DNA of 20,698 nt from Bacillaceae bacterium (GTDB taxonomy: Bacteria; Bacillota; Bacilli; Bacillales; Amphibacillaceae). Positions 6,809 through 14,693 of the stretch are shown piece by piece; the stretch's first letter is position 1; the number at the start of each line of letters is the position of its first letter. The stretch covers positions 1-20,698 of the forward strand of contig JASLIE010000274.1 of NCBI GenBank assembly GCA_030152985.1, read 5' to 3'. Both the position numbers and the translations under genes were made by a program. The notes beneath the pieces were generated by a model. It was not told the origin of the DNA. It searched no databases and worked only from the letters and a program-made list of their open reading frames with translations.

Positions 6809-8287
6809 TTATTTATCTAAAATAGCTTGAATATAAACATCAGGATTCATTAAAGTGTGAGCCGCATCATCAACAAAGGGTGCGATTGCTTCAGGGAATA
6901 AGCCTAAGAGCAGGGTCAAGGAGACTAGTAGGCCACTTGGTAAAAGAAGTTGCCATTTTAATGGTTTTTGTTCTTCTTCACTAATGATGGTCTCACCCCA
7001 AAAGGTCCCCATAAAAACTCTTAGTAAGCTATAGAGAACAACTAAGCTTGATAAAAATGTCACGGTAAGTAAGACGTAACTCCCTGCTTCAAGTGCACCT
7101 TGTCCAACAAGCACCTTGCCTAAAAAGCCACTTAATGGTGGAATACCTGTAAGTGAAAGGACTGTAATAAAGAACATCCAGCCAAGAAGTGGATAGTTCC
7201 GGATGAGTCCACTCATATCTTCTACCTTCGATGTGTGAGTGAGATAGACGACTGTTCCAATCAGTAAAAAGAGGAGTGCTTTAACAATCATATCGTGAAG
7301 TAAATAATAAATCGCTCCTGTCATACTTGTTAAAGTAAAGATAGCCAGTGCAGCCAAGATAAAGCCGACGGCAATTACGACATTGTATGAAACAACATAG
7401 CGCACGTCCGCATAGGCAATCGCTCCAAGGCTACCACCTATAATCGTTAAAACAGCCATAATCCCTATGATTAAATGTGTCACCTGTGGCTCGTGATAAA
7501 AGATTAAGGTGAAAACTCGGAAGATCGAGTAAATACCAACCTTTGTTAAGAGCGCACCGAACAAGGCAGCGATTGCTGTTGGAGGTGTACTGTAAGAGCC
7601 AGGTAACCATTGATAAAGTAAGAGGCCGCTTTTGAGACTAAAGACAATTAAGAAGCATAAGCTAATGACAGTCAGAAGCGGTGTTTGCCCGCTTTCTTGT
7701 AGGCGACTGGCAAGATGAGCCATATTAAGTGTCCCAACTGCTCCGTATAAATAAGCAATGGCAATTAAGAAAAGAGATGAGGCAAGGACATTAATGGCAA
7801 CGTATTTAATTGATTCTTGCAGTTGTTTTTTATTTGCCCCCAGTGTAATTAAGGCGTAGGAAGCAAGTAACATCACTTCAAATGTCACAAATAGGTTAAA
7901 GAGGTCGCCAGTTAAAAAGGAGCCGTTCACCCCTGCAATTAAAAAGTTCATAAAGGGATAAAAGTAAAGTTTCTCTCTTTTTTCTCCAATTGAATGTGCT
8001 GCATAAAGTAGTATGATGCCACTGATAAGGCTAGTTGTTAAAACAAGTAAAACAGCAAATGAATCGGCAACAAATAAAATCCCAAAAGGCGACTCCCAGT
8101 TACCAAACTCAATTTTTAAAATTCCATCTATTTGGATCTGTTTAAGTAAGCGTATAGAGATAATAAGGTTAGCAAGACTTGCTAAAAAAGTCATGATTCG
8201 CTGAAAGTTAAGTTGCTTAGGAAAAAATACGAGTATGACACCGACAAGTAATGGAATAATCATGAGCATGGCAATTAAATTATTCAT
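6809..8287 (-). CDS. mrpD: Mrp Na+/H+ antiporter subunit D (NuoM/NuoN-like)
   Basis: A 492-residue polytopic membrane protein of the complex I antiporter-like family. The essential ion-path residues are present: E137 in LFVTFEVMLL and K219 in SLKSGLLLYQWLPGSY, the same numbers as the studied E137 and K219 of alkaliphile MrpD. TPPTAIAALFGALLTKVGIY (234-253) is the conserved helix with a second lysine. The ATG start overlaps the last eight bases of mrpC (ATGAATAA), giving translational coupling. It is one of the two large subunits thought to carry ions and couple proton entry to Na+ export. Confidence 0.95.
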   Translation of the reverse strand: MNNLIAMLMIIPLLVGVILVFFPKQLNFQRIMTFLASLANLIISIRLLKQIQIDGILKIEFGNWESPFGILFVADSFAVLLVLTTSLISGIILLYAAHSIGEKREKLYFYPFMNFLIAGVNGSFLTGDLFNLFVTFEVMLLASYALITLGANKKQLQESIKYVAINVLASSLFLIAIAYLYGAVGTLNMAHLASRLQESGQTPLLTVISLCFLIVFSLKSGLLLYQWLPGSYSTPPTAIAALFGALLTKVGIYSIFRVFTLIFYHEPQVTHLIIGIMAVLTIIGGSLGAIAYADVRYVVSYNVVIAVGFILAALAIFTLTSMTGAIYYLLHDMIVKALLFLLIGTVVYLTHTSKVEDMSGLIRNYPLLGWMFFITVLSLTGIPPLSGFLGKVLVGQGALEAGSYVLLTVTFLSSLVVLYSLLRVFMGTFWGETIISEEEQKPLKWQLLLPSGLLVSLTLLLGLFPEAIAPFVDDAAHTLMNPDVYIQAILDK

Positions 8288-8618
8288 CGTCTACACCCCG
8301 CATTTCATCTAGATTGTCTGTTTTAGTTTTATTATAAGTTTGATAGGCTAAGACGAGAAAAAAAGCACTGACAGCAAAACTAATGACAATCGACGTTAAA
8401 ATCAGTGCCTGAGGGAGTGCATCGACAAAGGCGGTTTTCTTTTCGCCAACAATGGGCACACTGTCGCCTTTAAAGCCTCCCATGGCCATAATTAATAAAT
8501 GAACAGCATGTGTCAAGACGGCAGTCCCTAAGATTACTTTGATTAAGTTTTTGGATAAGAGTAAGTAGCTTGCGACTGTAACGAGAAAGCCTGCAACAAT
8601 AATAATTAAAGTTTCCAT
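8280..8618 (-). CDS. mrpC: Mrp Na+/H+ antiporter subunit C (NuoK-like)
   Basis: A 112-residue NuoK-like protein with three membrane helices. The signature VDALPQALILTSIVIS (65-80) is typical of MrpC. The charged tail DNLDEMRGVDDE is cytoplasmic by inference. The ATG at 8618 directly follows the mrpB stop (TAG-ATG, no gap), and the gene's end overlaps mrpD by eight bases. Length agrees with the family (about 113). Confidence 0.93.
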   Translation of the reverse strand: METLIIIVAGFLVTVASYLLLSKNLIKVILGTAVLTHAVHLLIMAMGGFKGDSVPIVGEKKTAFVDALPQALILTSIVISFAVSAFFLVLAYQTYNKTKTDNLDEMRGVDDE

Positions 8619-9044
8619 CTATGACACATCCTCACTAATACTTAAAATAATTGTAATCACAACGCCGACAACAGTTAGGGCAACACCCAGTTCAAAAAAA
8701 GTAACTGTTGAAATTTCACGTGTACCAAGTAAGGGAAAATCGACGGTCCAAAAGCTCTGAGTTAAGAAGGATTGACCGAAAAGAAGGGCGCCAAAACCAC
8801 TTAAGAGAACGATTAGTGCTCCGAGTGCTGCGACCAATTTAAAGTCAATCGGCAAACCTGCGCGAATGGTTTCAATATCATAGGTTAATAAAAGTAAAAC
8901 AAGGGCAGATGCAAGCACGAGTCCACCAACAAAGCCTCCGCCAGGTGCATGGTGGCCTGAGAAAAATAAATAGATTGCTAGAGTTAAAATAATAAAGACA
9001 ATAATTTTTGAAACGGTTCTTAAAATTAAGTCATTTATTTTCAT
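8619..9044 (-). CDS. mrpB: Mrp Na+/H+ antiporter subunit B
   Basis: A 141-residue protein with four hydrophobic segments and the conserved loop GHHAPGGGFVGGLV (30-43), the hallmark of MrpB. Its start overlaps the mrpA stop by four bases (ATGA type), and its stop abuts mrpC. MrpB is a separate gene here, and the C-terminal part of MrpA also contains the MrpB-like region. The operon is therefore group 1 (seven genes), not the fused six-gene form. Confidence 0.93.
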   Translation of the reverse strand: MKINDLILRTVSKIIVFIILTLAIYLFFSGHHAPGGGFVGGLVLASALVLLLLTYDIETIRAGLPIDFKLVAALGALIVLLSGFGALLFGQSFLTQSFWTVDFPLLGTREISTVTFFELGVALTVVGVVITIILSISEDVS

Positions 9045-11431
9045 GGGCGGCGCACCTCGCTTTCTTTATTTGCTTTAATTAAGGTGTAAACCCCAAGCCC
9101 TGCAATGAAAAGAACAATGACTTCGAGCATGGTATCAAAGGCTCTAAAATCCCCTAAGATCGTGTTAACGATGTTATAAGCACCTGCACGCTCATCTGCT
9201 TGTTCGAAGTAAGTTGAGATCGATTCAAATAATCGACCGCTTTTAACTGAGAGTGCAATCAGAGTAAAGAGCACTCCAACAGCAATTGAAATCAGTAAAT
9301 TTCGATTGCGTAAGCCTTTCGGTCTCTTTTCCTTTTCCCATTTAGGTAGAAAGTAAAATGAGAGTAGAAAGAGTGCTGTTGTGACTGTTTCAATCACTAA
9401 TTGTGTCAGCGCAAGATCTGGTGCTCTAAAAAGGACAAAGAACATGGCCAGTGTAAAGCCAATGTAGCCATTAACAACAATGGCGGTTAATCGTGATTGT
9501 GTTAATAAGAGCGTCAGTCCGGCAATGAATAAGGTAAGAGCTAAGATCCATTCAAAGATACCGATTGGCGCATCATTCACACTTGAAAACTGAAAGGCGT
9601 CAAGTCGAACAAAGACAAAGCCAATTAGAATAACAACTGTTAGAAAAATATATTCAAAGTAATGACTCAGCGATCCTGTCATGTAGCTTTGAGTGATTCG
9701 CTTTGATAGACGATCAAAAAAGACCAGTGTCTGATTGTAAAGTGCATCAAATGAAAAGCGTTTCGGAAACAAGCGATAAATAATCCGCCACTTGTTGTAA
9801 AATAAAAAGATCAAGCTTCCGATTAAGACAAGGCTAATCGTCATCCAAAGTTCAGGTGTAAAACCGTGCCAAACTTGAACGACAGGTAAATAAGTCGAAT
9901 CAAGTGCAGGATAAATACTAGCCAGTGCGGGATATAAGAGATGTTTTGCCAGTGTGTTTGGGAAAAAGAAAATTAAAATAATGAGCGATGCGAGAGTTAA
10001 AGGTGAAATTAACATCCCTAAACGCGCTTCTTTTGCTTGAAGTAACTTTCTTTCTTGTGGTTGGCCTAAAAATGTTTTAAAGACAATGACCATACTATAG
10101 ATAAAGGTAAATACACTTGCTAACCAAGCAATCACTGGAAAAACAACTCCAATTGATTGAAGTGAGAAAATGTTGAAATCTTTCAAGCTCAGCATGGCTG
10201 TAAAGAACATTTCCTTACTTAAAAAGCCGTTAAAAGGAGGAAGTCCAGCCATTGAAAAGCTACCGATTAAAGCAATAGTAAATGAAATAGGCATCAAGCT
10301 TGCAAGTCCACCCAGTCGCCTGATATCACGTGTTCCAATTTGGAAGTCTAAAATACCAACAACCATAAAAAGGGCACCTTTAAAGGTTGAGTGGTTGACA
10401 AGATGAAAAAGTGCAGCAAAGGCAGCCTGGGTATATAAAACACTATTTAAGTTAATCGATTCATGTAGTGAAAGTGAACTGACACCAAAGAGTGACATGA
10501 CAAGACCGAGCTGGCTGATTGTCGAATAAGCAAGGAGGGCCTTTAAGTCAGTTTGTCTAATCGCAGAAAAGGACCCCCAAAAGAGTGTCATAAGTCCAAC
10601 ACTCGTCACTAAGTAAAACCAAATTTCATTTCCCCCAAAAACAGGTGTAAAACGAGCGACTAAATAAATTCCTGCCTTAACCATTGTTGCAGAGTGGAGG
10701 TAGGCACTCACAGGTGTAGGTGCTTCCATGGCATCTGGTAGCCAAATATGGAATGGAAACTGGGCTGATTTGGTAAAGGCACCAAGTAAAATAAGGATGA
10801 GCGCAGGTATAAAAAGGACTTCCTTTTTAAGTAGCTCACTTGATGCGATAATTTCATTCAGACTGAAGCTACCTGTCAGCTCATGGAGCATCAAAAATCC
10901 AATTAACATGGCTAAACCACCAAAGATCGTAATTAAAAGTGATTTTTTTGCTCCGTAGCGTGACCCTTTACGCTGATACCAAAATGCGATGAGTAAAAAT
11001 GAGGAGATACTGGTCAGCTCCCAAAACACGTATAAAACCATTAAGTGATCAGATAAAACAAGACCAAGCATACTCCCCATAAAAAGGAGTAGATAAGTAT
11101 AGAAATGACCAAGATCTTCTTCTTTAGTTAAGTAAAAGACGGAATATAAAACGACAAGTGAACCGATGCCGGTGATCAGTAAGGCAAAAATTAAACTTAA
11201 ACCGTCTAAATAAGTAATGAAATTAATATCATACGAGGGAATCCAATTGACTAAAGATGAAAAAGTCTCACCCTGCGAAACCGGCTTTATAAATTGAAAT
11301 AAATAAATGAAAAGAATGACTGGAACGGGTAAAACGAACCATCCGAGATGTTTTTCTTGGGTTTTACGGTAGATTAAAGGGATGATAATTGCGATGATAA
11401 AGGGTAAAATGATTAAAAAGTTTAGCGTCAT
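9041..11431 (-). CDS. mrpA: Mrp Na+/H+ antiporter subunit A (NuoL-like)
   Basis: A 796-residue polytopic membrane protein, first gene of the operon. The NuoL-like core has E138 in LYVFWELTSISSFLLIAF, and a long conserved stretch from K221 to K252 (KSAQFPFHIWLP, then EAPTPVSAYLHSATMVKAG) with the helix-breaking histidine and lysine residues of the proton path. The C-terminal extension (from about 600), with DLALTQLVIETVTTALFLLSFYFLP and a final GLGVYTLIKANKES, is the MrpA-specific part related to NuoJ/MrpB. Length matches MrpA (about 770-805). ATG 11431 has AAGGAGGGG about eight bases upstream. The complex exports Na+ in exchange for H+, supporting salt and alkali tolerance; which stress matters here is inferred. 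Confidence 0.96.
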   Translation of the reverse strand: MTLNFLIILPFIIAIIIPLIYRKTQEKHLGWFVLPVPVILFIYLFQFIKPVSQGETFSSLVNWIPSYDINFITYLDGLSLIFALLITGIGSLVVLYSVFYLTKEEDLGHFYTYLLLFMGSMLGLVLSDHLMVLYVFWELTSISSFLLIAFWYQRKGSRYGAKKSLLITIFGGLAMLIGFLMLHELTGSFSLNEIIASSELLKKEVLFIPALILILLGAFTKSAQFPFHIWLPDAMEAPTPVSAYLHSATMVKAGIYLVARFTPVFGGNEIWFYLVTSVGLMTLFWGSFSAIRQTDLKALLAYSTISQLGLVMSLFGVSSLSLHESINLNSVLYTQAAFAALFHLVNHSTFKGALFMVVGILDFQIGTRDIRRLGGLASLMPISFTIALIGSFSMAGLPPFNGFLSKEMFFTAMLSLKDFNIFSLQSIGVVFPVIAWLASVFTFIYSMVIVFKTFLGQPQERKLLQAKEARLGMLISPLTLASLIILIFFFPNTLAKHLLYPALASIYPALDSTYLPVVQVWHGFTPELWMTISLVLIGSLIFLFYNKWRIIYRLFPKRFSFDALYNQTLVFFDRLSKRITQSYMTGSLSHYFEYIFLTVVILIGFVFVRLDAFQFSSVNDAPIGIFEWILALTLFIAGLTLLLTQSRLTAIVVNGYIGFTLAMFFVLFRAPDLALTQLVIETVTTALFLLSFYFLPKWEKEKRPKGLRNRNLLISIAVGVLFTLIALSVKSGRLFESISTYFEQADERAGAYNIVNTILGDFRAFDTMLEVIVLFIAGLGVYTLIKANKESEVRRP

Positions 11432-11485
11432 AATAGCTCCCCTCCTTATAGAAAAAGTGTCCTTAAACCGAGTAAATACTTATAT

Positions 11486-11491
11486 ATTATA
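11486..11491 (-). promoter_or_regulatory. Candidate -10 box of the mrp operon
   Basis: A perfect TATAAT on the minus strand, about 55 bases before mrpA, is the best -10 in the gap. No good -35 is visible at 16-18 bases (the site reads ATGCGA). Either an activator helps or a different promoter is used. The gap 11432-11611 holds no other gene. Confidence 0.35.
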
Positions 11492-11568
11492 TACTAAACT
11501 AGCTCTTTTCGCATTAAATAAAAAGTTTTTTAAGAATAAGTGTTTCGTCTTTTTAAATAATTTACTTG

Positions 11569-11577
11569 TGATATAAT
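11569..11577 (+). promoter_or_regulatory. Extended -10 promoter candidate for the Usp gene
   Basis: TGATATAAT gives a TG-n extension plus a perfect TATAAT, about 35 bases before the GTG start. The -35 region is only T-rich, which is common with extended -10 promoters. Confidence 0.5.
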
Positions 11578-11611
11578 CAAGAATACAATCATAAAAAACG
11601 AGGTGACGCGT

Positions 11612-12292
11612 GTGAATAACGCTATGAGTCATATGGATGAAAGAATTTTAGTTTGTGTTTATTATGGGCCAAATGGTGACCGGCTTATTAAACGTGGACA
11701 CGAACTAGCACGTATGACGAATTGTCCACTCTATGTGCTAACAGTTGATCGCCTTCCTTTTGATGAATTTGATGCTGAAAAAGCGGAGTATATTCAGGGA
11801 TGGAAGGAATTAAGTAAAGAGCTAGGGGCAGAGAAATTTATTATGAAAGACAATGAGGCACGTCCGATTGTCAAGGCGATTAAGGAAGTCGCTTATAAAT
11901 ACAATATCACTCAAGTGATTATTGGAGAAACGCCTCAAAATAGGTGGGAAGAAATAACACGTGGTTCCTTTGTGAATGTCTTACTAAAAGAGCTCGTTTT
12001 TGTTGATATACATATTGTATCTGTTAATCGGGCGCTTGAAAGTGCAGACGAAGCAATTTATGAAAAAGGTATTCGTGGCTTCCTTCAAAAAGATGCAGAA
12101 GGATTTGTCCTTAGTTTTACTAAGTCGAAGAAGAATTACTTTGAAGGTGTATTTTATAAAGAAATTGGTACCGATTTTGATAATGGTTACTTTAAATACG
12201 TCTGTGGTGGCCATTCTCATGAGGTTGAAGTAACTGACGGGCGTGTCGTAGAAGAGATAAAAGACGCACCGAATTTAAAAATAGAAAAATAA
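11612..12292 (+). CDS. Stand-alone universal stress (KdpD-type Usp) domain protein
   Basis: A 226-residue soluble protein. Residues 10-140 form a Usp alpha/beta fold like that in KdpD sensor kinases: ERILVCVYYGPNGDRLIKRGHELA (10-33), then QVIIGETPQNRWEEITRGSFVNVLL (101-125), which matches the KdpD pattern V-I-G-x-x-x-x-x-R-W-x-E-x-x-x-G-S. Residues 145-226 are an extra C-terminal region with no family I recognise. There is no Walker-type KdpD domain, histidine kinase or membrane helix. GTG 11612 is chosen because GAGGTGA (11600-11606) lies five bases before it; the in-frame GTG at 11603 overlaps that site, and ATG 11633 is too far. It is divergent from the mrp operon, suggesting a link to K+, Na+ or osmotic stress. 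Function is inferred. Confidence 0.7.
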   Translation: MNNAMSHMDERILVCVYYGPNGDRLIKRGHELARMTNCPLYVLTVDRLPFDEFDAEKAEYIQGWKELSKELGAEKFIMKDNEARPIVKAIKEVAYKYNITQVIIGETPQNRWEEITRGSFVNVLLKELVFVDIHIVSVNRALESADEAIYEKGIRGFLQKDAEGFVLSFTKSKKNYFEGVFYKEIGTDFDNGYFKYVCGGHSHEVEVTDGRVVEEIKDAPNLKIEK

Positions 12293-12293
12293 A

Positions 12294-12337
12294 AGTGTGT
12301 GCAGCTCAGGGCAAGTGAGTTGCACACGCTTTTTTTA
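12294..12337. terminator. Bidirectional intrinsic terminator
   Basis: A 14-bp stem (12294-12307 with 12317-12330, including G-U pairs) has a nine-base loop and is followed by eight T on the plus strand. On the minus strand it is followed by TTTTATTTTT. It separates the convergent Usp and sirtuin genes and overlaps the sirtuin stop codon. Confidence 0.9.
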
Positions 12338-13051
12338 AAGGGATTCGTTTAACTGAATTAAAAGGTCTTTAATAGTCTTATCTCTGACAATATAATCAGC
12401 AATCGCGTCTAGTTCTGTTGCTTCTCTATTTACGATAACAAGTTTGGCACCGCTTTCTTTTGCAAGCATGGGAAACATGTTTGCAGGTGAAACAGAAAGT
12501 GATGAGCCGAGTACAATAAATAAGTCACATTCATTGGTATCGATTTCAGCTTGTCTGAATGTGTGTTGGGGTAAACTTTCACCGAAGAGAACAATGCCTG
12601 GACGAATGATACCGCCACAAGAGCAGCTCGTTTTTCCTGCCAAATAGTCCTTTCTTTTGACTTCTTTTCTACAGTTATGACAGTGAAGCTTTCTAAAAGA
12701 TCCATGAAGCTCCATCACATCTTGATTGCCTGCATCTGAATGAAAACCATCTACATTTTGAGTGATAATACCATCAATCAAACCCGCCTCTTCCCACTCA
12801 CCTAAAATATAATGTCCTTCATGTGGTTTATATTTATCAATTTCACTGAGACGGTATTGATAAAATTCGGTAAACTCTTTTGGGTTATCAATTAAAGCGT
12901 TCACATTTGCGAGTTCATCAGGATTAAATCTTTCCCATAATCCACGGTCTTTTGAACGAAAGTCTGGTAAACCACTTTCAGTTGACATGCCAGCTCCCGT
13001 AAAAATGAGTGTTGACTCTGCTTGTTTAAGTAGTTCAAGAATTTTTTTCAT
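12335..13051 (-). CDS. NAD-dependent protein deacylase, sirtuin (CobB/SrtN type)
   Basis: A 238-residue sirtuin that removes acetyl or other acyl groups from lysines using NAD+. The motifs are complete. Numbering from an ATG two codons upstream: GAGMSTESGLPDFRS (21-35) for NAD binding, TQNVDGFH (99-106), catalytic H118 in ELHGS, a zinc site of C126-x2-C129 and C145-x-C147, and LGSSLSVSPAN (about 188-198). The start at 13051 is preferred because GGAGGT lies exactly six bases before it; the in-frame ATG at 13057 directly touches that ribosome site. The gene lies downstream of the gdhA terminator, so it probably has its own promoter. Substrates cannot be read. Confidence 0.92.
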   Translation of the reverse strand: MKKILELLKQAESTLIFTGAGMSTESGLPDFRSKDRGLWERFNPDELANVNALIDNPKEFTEFYQYRLSEIDKYKPHEGHYILGEWEEAGLIDGIITQNVDGFHSDAGNQDVMELHGSFRKLHCHNCRKEVKRKDYLAGKTSCSCGGIIRPGIVLFGESLPQHTFRQAEIDTNECDLFIVLGSSLSVSPANMFPMLAKESGAKLVIVNREATELDAIADYIVRDKTIKDLLIQLNESL

Positions 13052-13086
13052 AGACATACCTCCACTTATGATTAACAGTATACAAT

Positions 13087-13120
13087 AAAAAACCTATAGA
13101 ATACAGATTCTATAGGTTTT
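13087..13120 (-). terminator. Intrinsic terminator of gdhA
   Basis: A perfect stem AAAACCTATAGAAT / ATTCTATAGGTTTT with a four-base loop, followed on the minus strand by TTTTTTATT. It lies directly after gdhA and before the sirtuin gene, so the two are separate units. Confidence 0.9.
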
Positions 13121-13122
13121 AT

Positions 13123-14508
13123 TTAAATATTCCCAAGTTCAATCATGGTATCAGCAACTTTTGTAAAGCCAGCAATATTCGATCCAACGACTAAATTATC
13201 CGCTTGACCGTATTTATTGGCTGCTTTCATACAACGACGATAAATACGTTTCATAATTTTTTGAAGCTCTTCATCAACGTCTTCAGCTGTCCAAGCGAGG
13301 CGTGCACTGTTTTGTGCCATTTCCAAAGATGAAGCGGCTACGCCACCTGCATTCACTGCTTGTGCCGGTCCAAATAAGACATCGTTTTCTTGAAATAACT
13401 TAATGGCATCAGACGTACAAGGCATATTAGCTCCTTCTGCTACGACAACAACATCGTTTTGAATCAGCATCTGGGCTGCGTCTGCATCAAGTTCGTTTTG
13501 TGTTGCACAAGGAATTGCAATATCACAAGGAACGGACCAAATCCGTGAGCAATCATCAAAGTATTCTGCATCACTGTGTGTTTCGACATACTCACTAATG
13601 CGTTTACCTTCATCAAGTTTAAGTCGCTTAATGGTCTGGAGACTTAAGCCGTTCCCATCATAAACATAACCACCTGAATCACTACAAGCAACGACCTTAG
13701 CTCCGAGTTGAATCGCTTTTTCCATTGCATAAATTGCGACATTTCCCGAGCCTGACGCAATAACGGTCATGTTTTTTAGATTCATATTACGGTCTTTTAG
13801 CATCTCATTAATAAAGTAAATGGTCCCGTAACCTGTCGCCTCAGTTCGGCCACGAATCCCACCGTAATTGAGCGCTTTACCCGTTAAGACCCCTGCTTCG
13901 TAGGTGTTTTGTAGGCGTTTATATTGTCCAAACATATAGCCGATTTCACGTTTCCCGACTCCGATATCCCCAGCAGGTACGTCGGTATCTGCTCCAATGT
14001 GGCGTGCGAGCTCGGTCATAAAACTTTGACTAAATCGCATGATTTCATTGTCTGATTTACCTTTGGGATCAAAGTCAGATCCCCCTTTACCGCCTCCGAT
14101 TGCTTGGCCAGTAAGTGAGTTTTTAAAGATTTGTGTGAGTGCTAAGAACTTCATAATACTTAAATTGACAGAGGGGTGGAAGCGAATCCCCCCTTTATAA
14201 GGTCCGATGGCACTATTAAATTGAACCCGGTAGCCACGATTAACGCGATGCCTGCCTTGGTCATCAACCCAAGGAACTCTAAATGAAATGACACGTTCTG
14301 GTTCAATTATTCGCTCAAGAATATTATGTTCCATGTATGTGCGATTTTTCACAAAGACAGGGATAAGTGACTCGAATAAAATTTTAGTAGCTTGTAAAAA
14401 CTCAGTTTCGTGTGGATCACGTTCTTTTACTTTTTCAAATACGTGTGTCATATAGTCAAGGACTTCTTGCTCTTCTTTTGTGACAGTATCTTTATTTAAA
14501 GTAAACAA
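13123..14508 (-). CDS. gdhA: NADP-type glutamate dehydrogenase
   Basis: A 461-residue hexameric glutamate dehydrogenase of the E. coli GdhA class (about 450), not the shorter catabolic RocG/GudB type (about 425). It converts 2-oxoglutarate and ammonium to glutamate. Substrate-site motifs: NSAIGPYKGGIRFHPSVN (98-115, K105), GGGKGGSDFDPKG (138-150, catalytic K141) and D181 in PAGDIGVG. The Rossmann motif SGSGNVA (252-258) is followed by CSDSGG (275-280); this S-D-S form is usual in NADP enzymes. AAGGAGG at 14524-14518 touches an upstream in-frame TTG (14517) but lies nine bases from TTG 14508, which is therefore preferred. It is divergent from the GltC-like regulator and has its own terminator. 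Confidence 0.94.
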   Translation of the reverse strand: MFTLNKDTVTKEEQEVLDYMTHVFEKVKERDPHETEFLQATKILFESLIPVFVKNRTYMEHNILERIIEPERVISFRVPWVDDQGRHRVNRGYRVQFNSAIGPYKGGIRFHPSVNLSIMKFLALTQIFKNSLTGQAIGGGKGGSDFDPKGKSDNEIMRFSQSFMTELARHIGADTDVPAGDIGVGKREIGYMFGQYKRLQNTYEAGVLTGKALNYGGIRGRTEATGYGTIYFINEMLKDRNMNLKNMTVIASGSGNVAIYAMEKAIQLGAKVVACSDSGGYVYDGNGLSLQTIKRLKLDEGKRISEYVETHSDAEYFDDCSRIWSVPCDIAIPCATQNELDADAAQMLIQNDVVVVAEGANMPCTSDAIKLFQENDVLFGPAQAVNAGGVAASSLEMAQNSARLAWTAEDVDEELQKIMKRIYRRCMKAANKYGQADNLVVGSNIAGFTKVADTMIELGNI

Positions 14509-14581
14509 ATTAGACAACCTCCTTAAAATCCAAAGCTAGAATCTTCCGTACAAGTCAGTTTAAAACAATAAGGTATTTTAA

Positions 14582-14648
14582 GTGTACACAAGTTAATTAA
14601 TCGATTCAATGCTTATTATAGATATAATTGATGCTTATGTGAGATAAT
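14582..14648. promoter_or_regulatory. gdhA-gltC divergent control region with repeated motif
   Basis: The 185-base gap between the two genes contains a direct repeat ATGCTTAT at 14609-14616 and 14631-14638, 22 bp apart (two helical turns). Between the copies lies the inverted repeat ATTATA-GA-TATAAT (14615-14628). GTGTACAC (14582-14589) is a perfect 8-bp palindrome, and GATAAT (14643-14648) is a possible gltC -10. This fits binding of a LysR tetramer, but the exact operator is inferred. Confidence 0.4.
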
Positions 14649-14693
14649 AGAAGTACGAATGACTGATATGACTAGCTTTAGGGGTGATTTAAA

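Noticed and set aside
10170..10958. Frames of 76-78 codons on the plus strand inside mrpA
   Set aside because: They are shadows of the conserved MrpA reading frame with no ribosome sites or known similarity.
5672..11431. Respiratory complex I genes (nuoK, nuoL, nuoM-like frames)
   Set aside because: Seven subunits in Mrp order with MrpB, E, F and G signatures, and no peripheral Nuo subunits: this is the Mrp antiporter.
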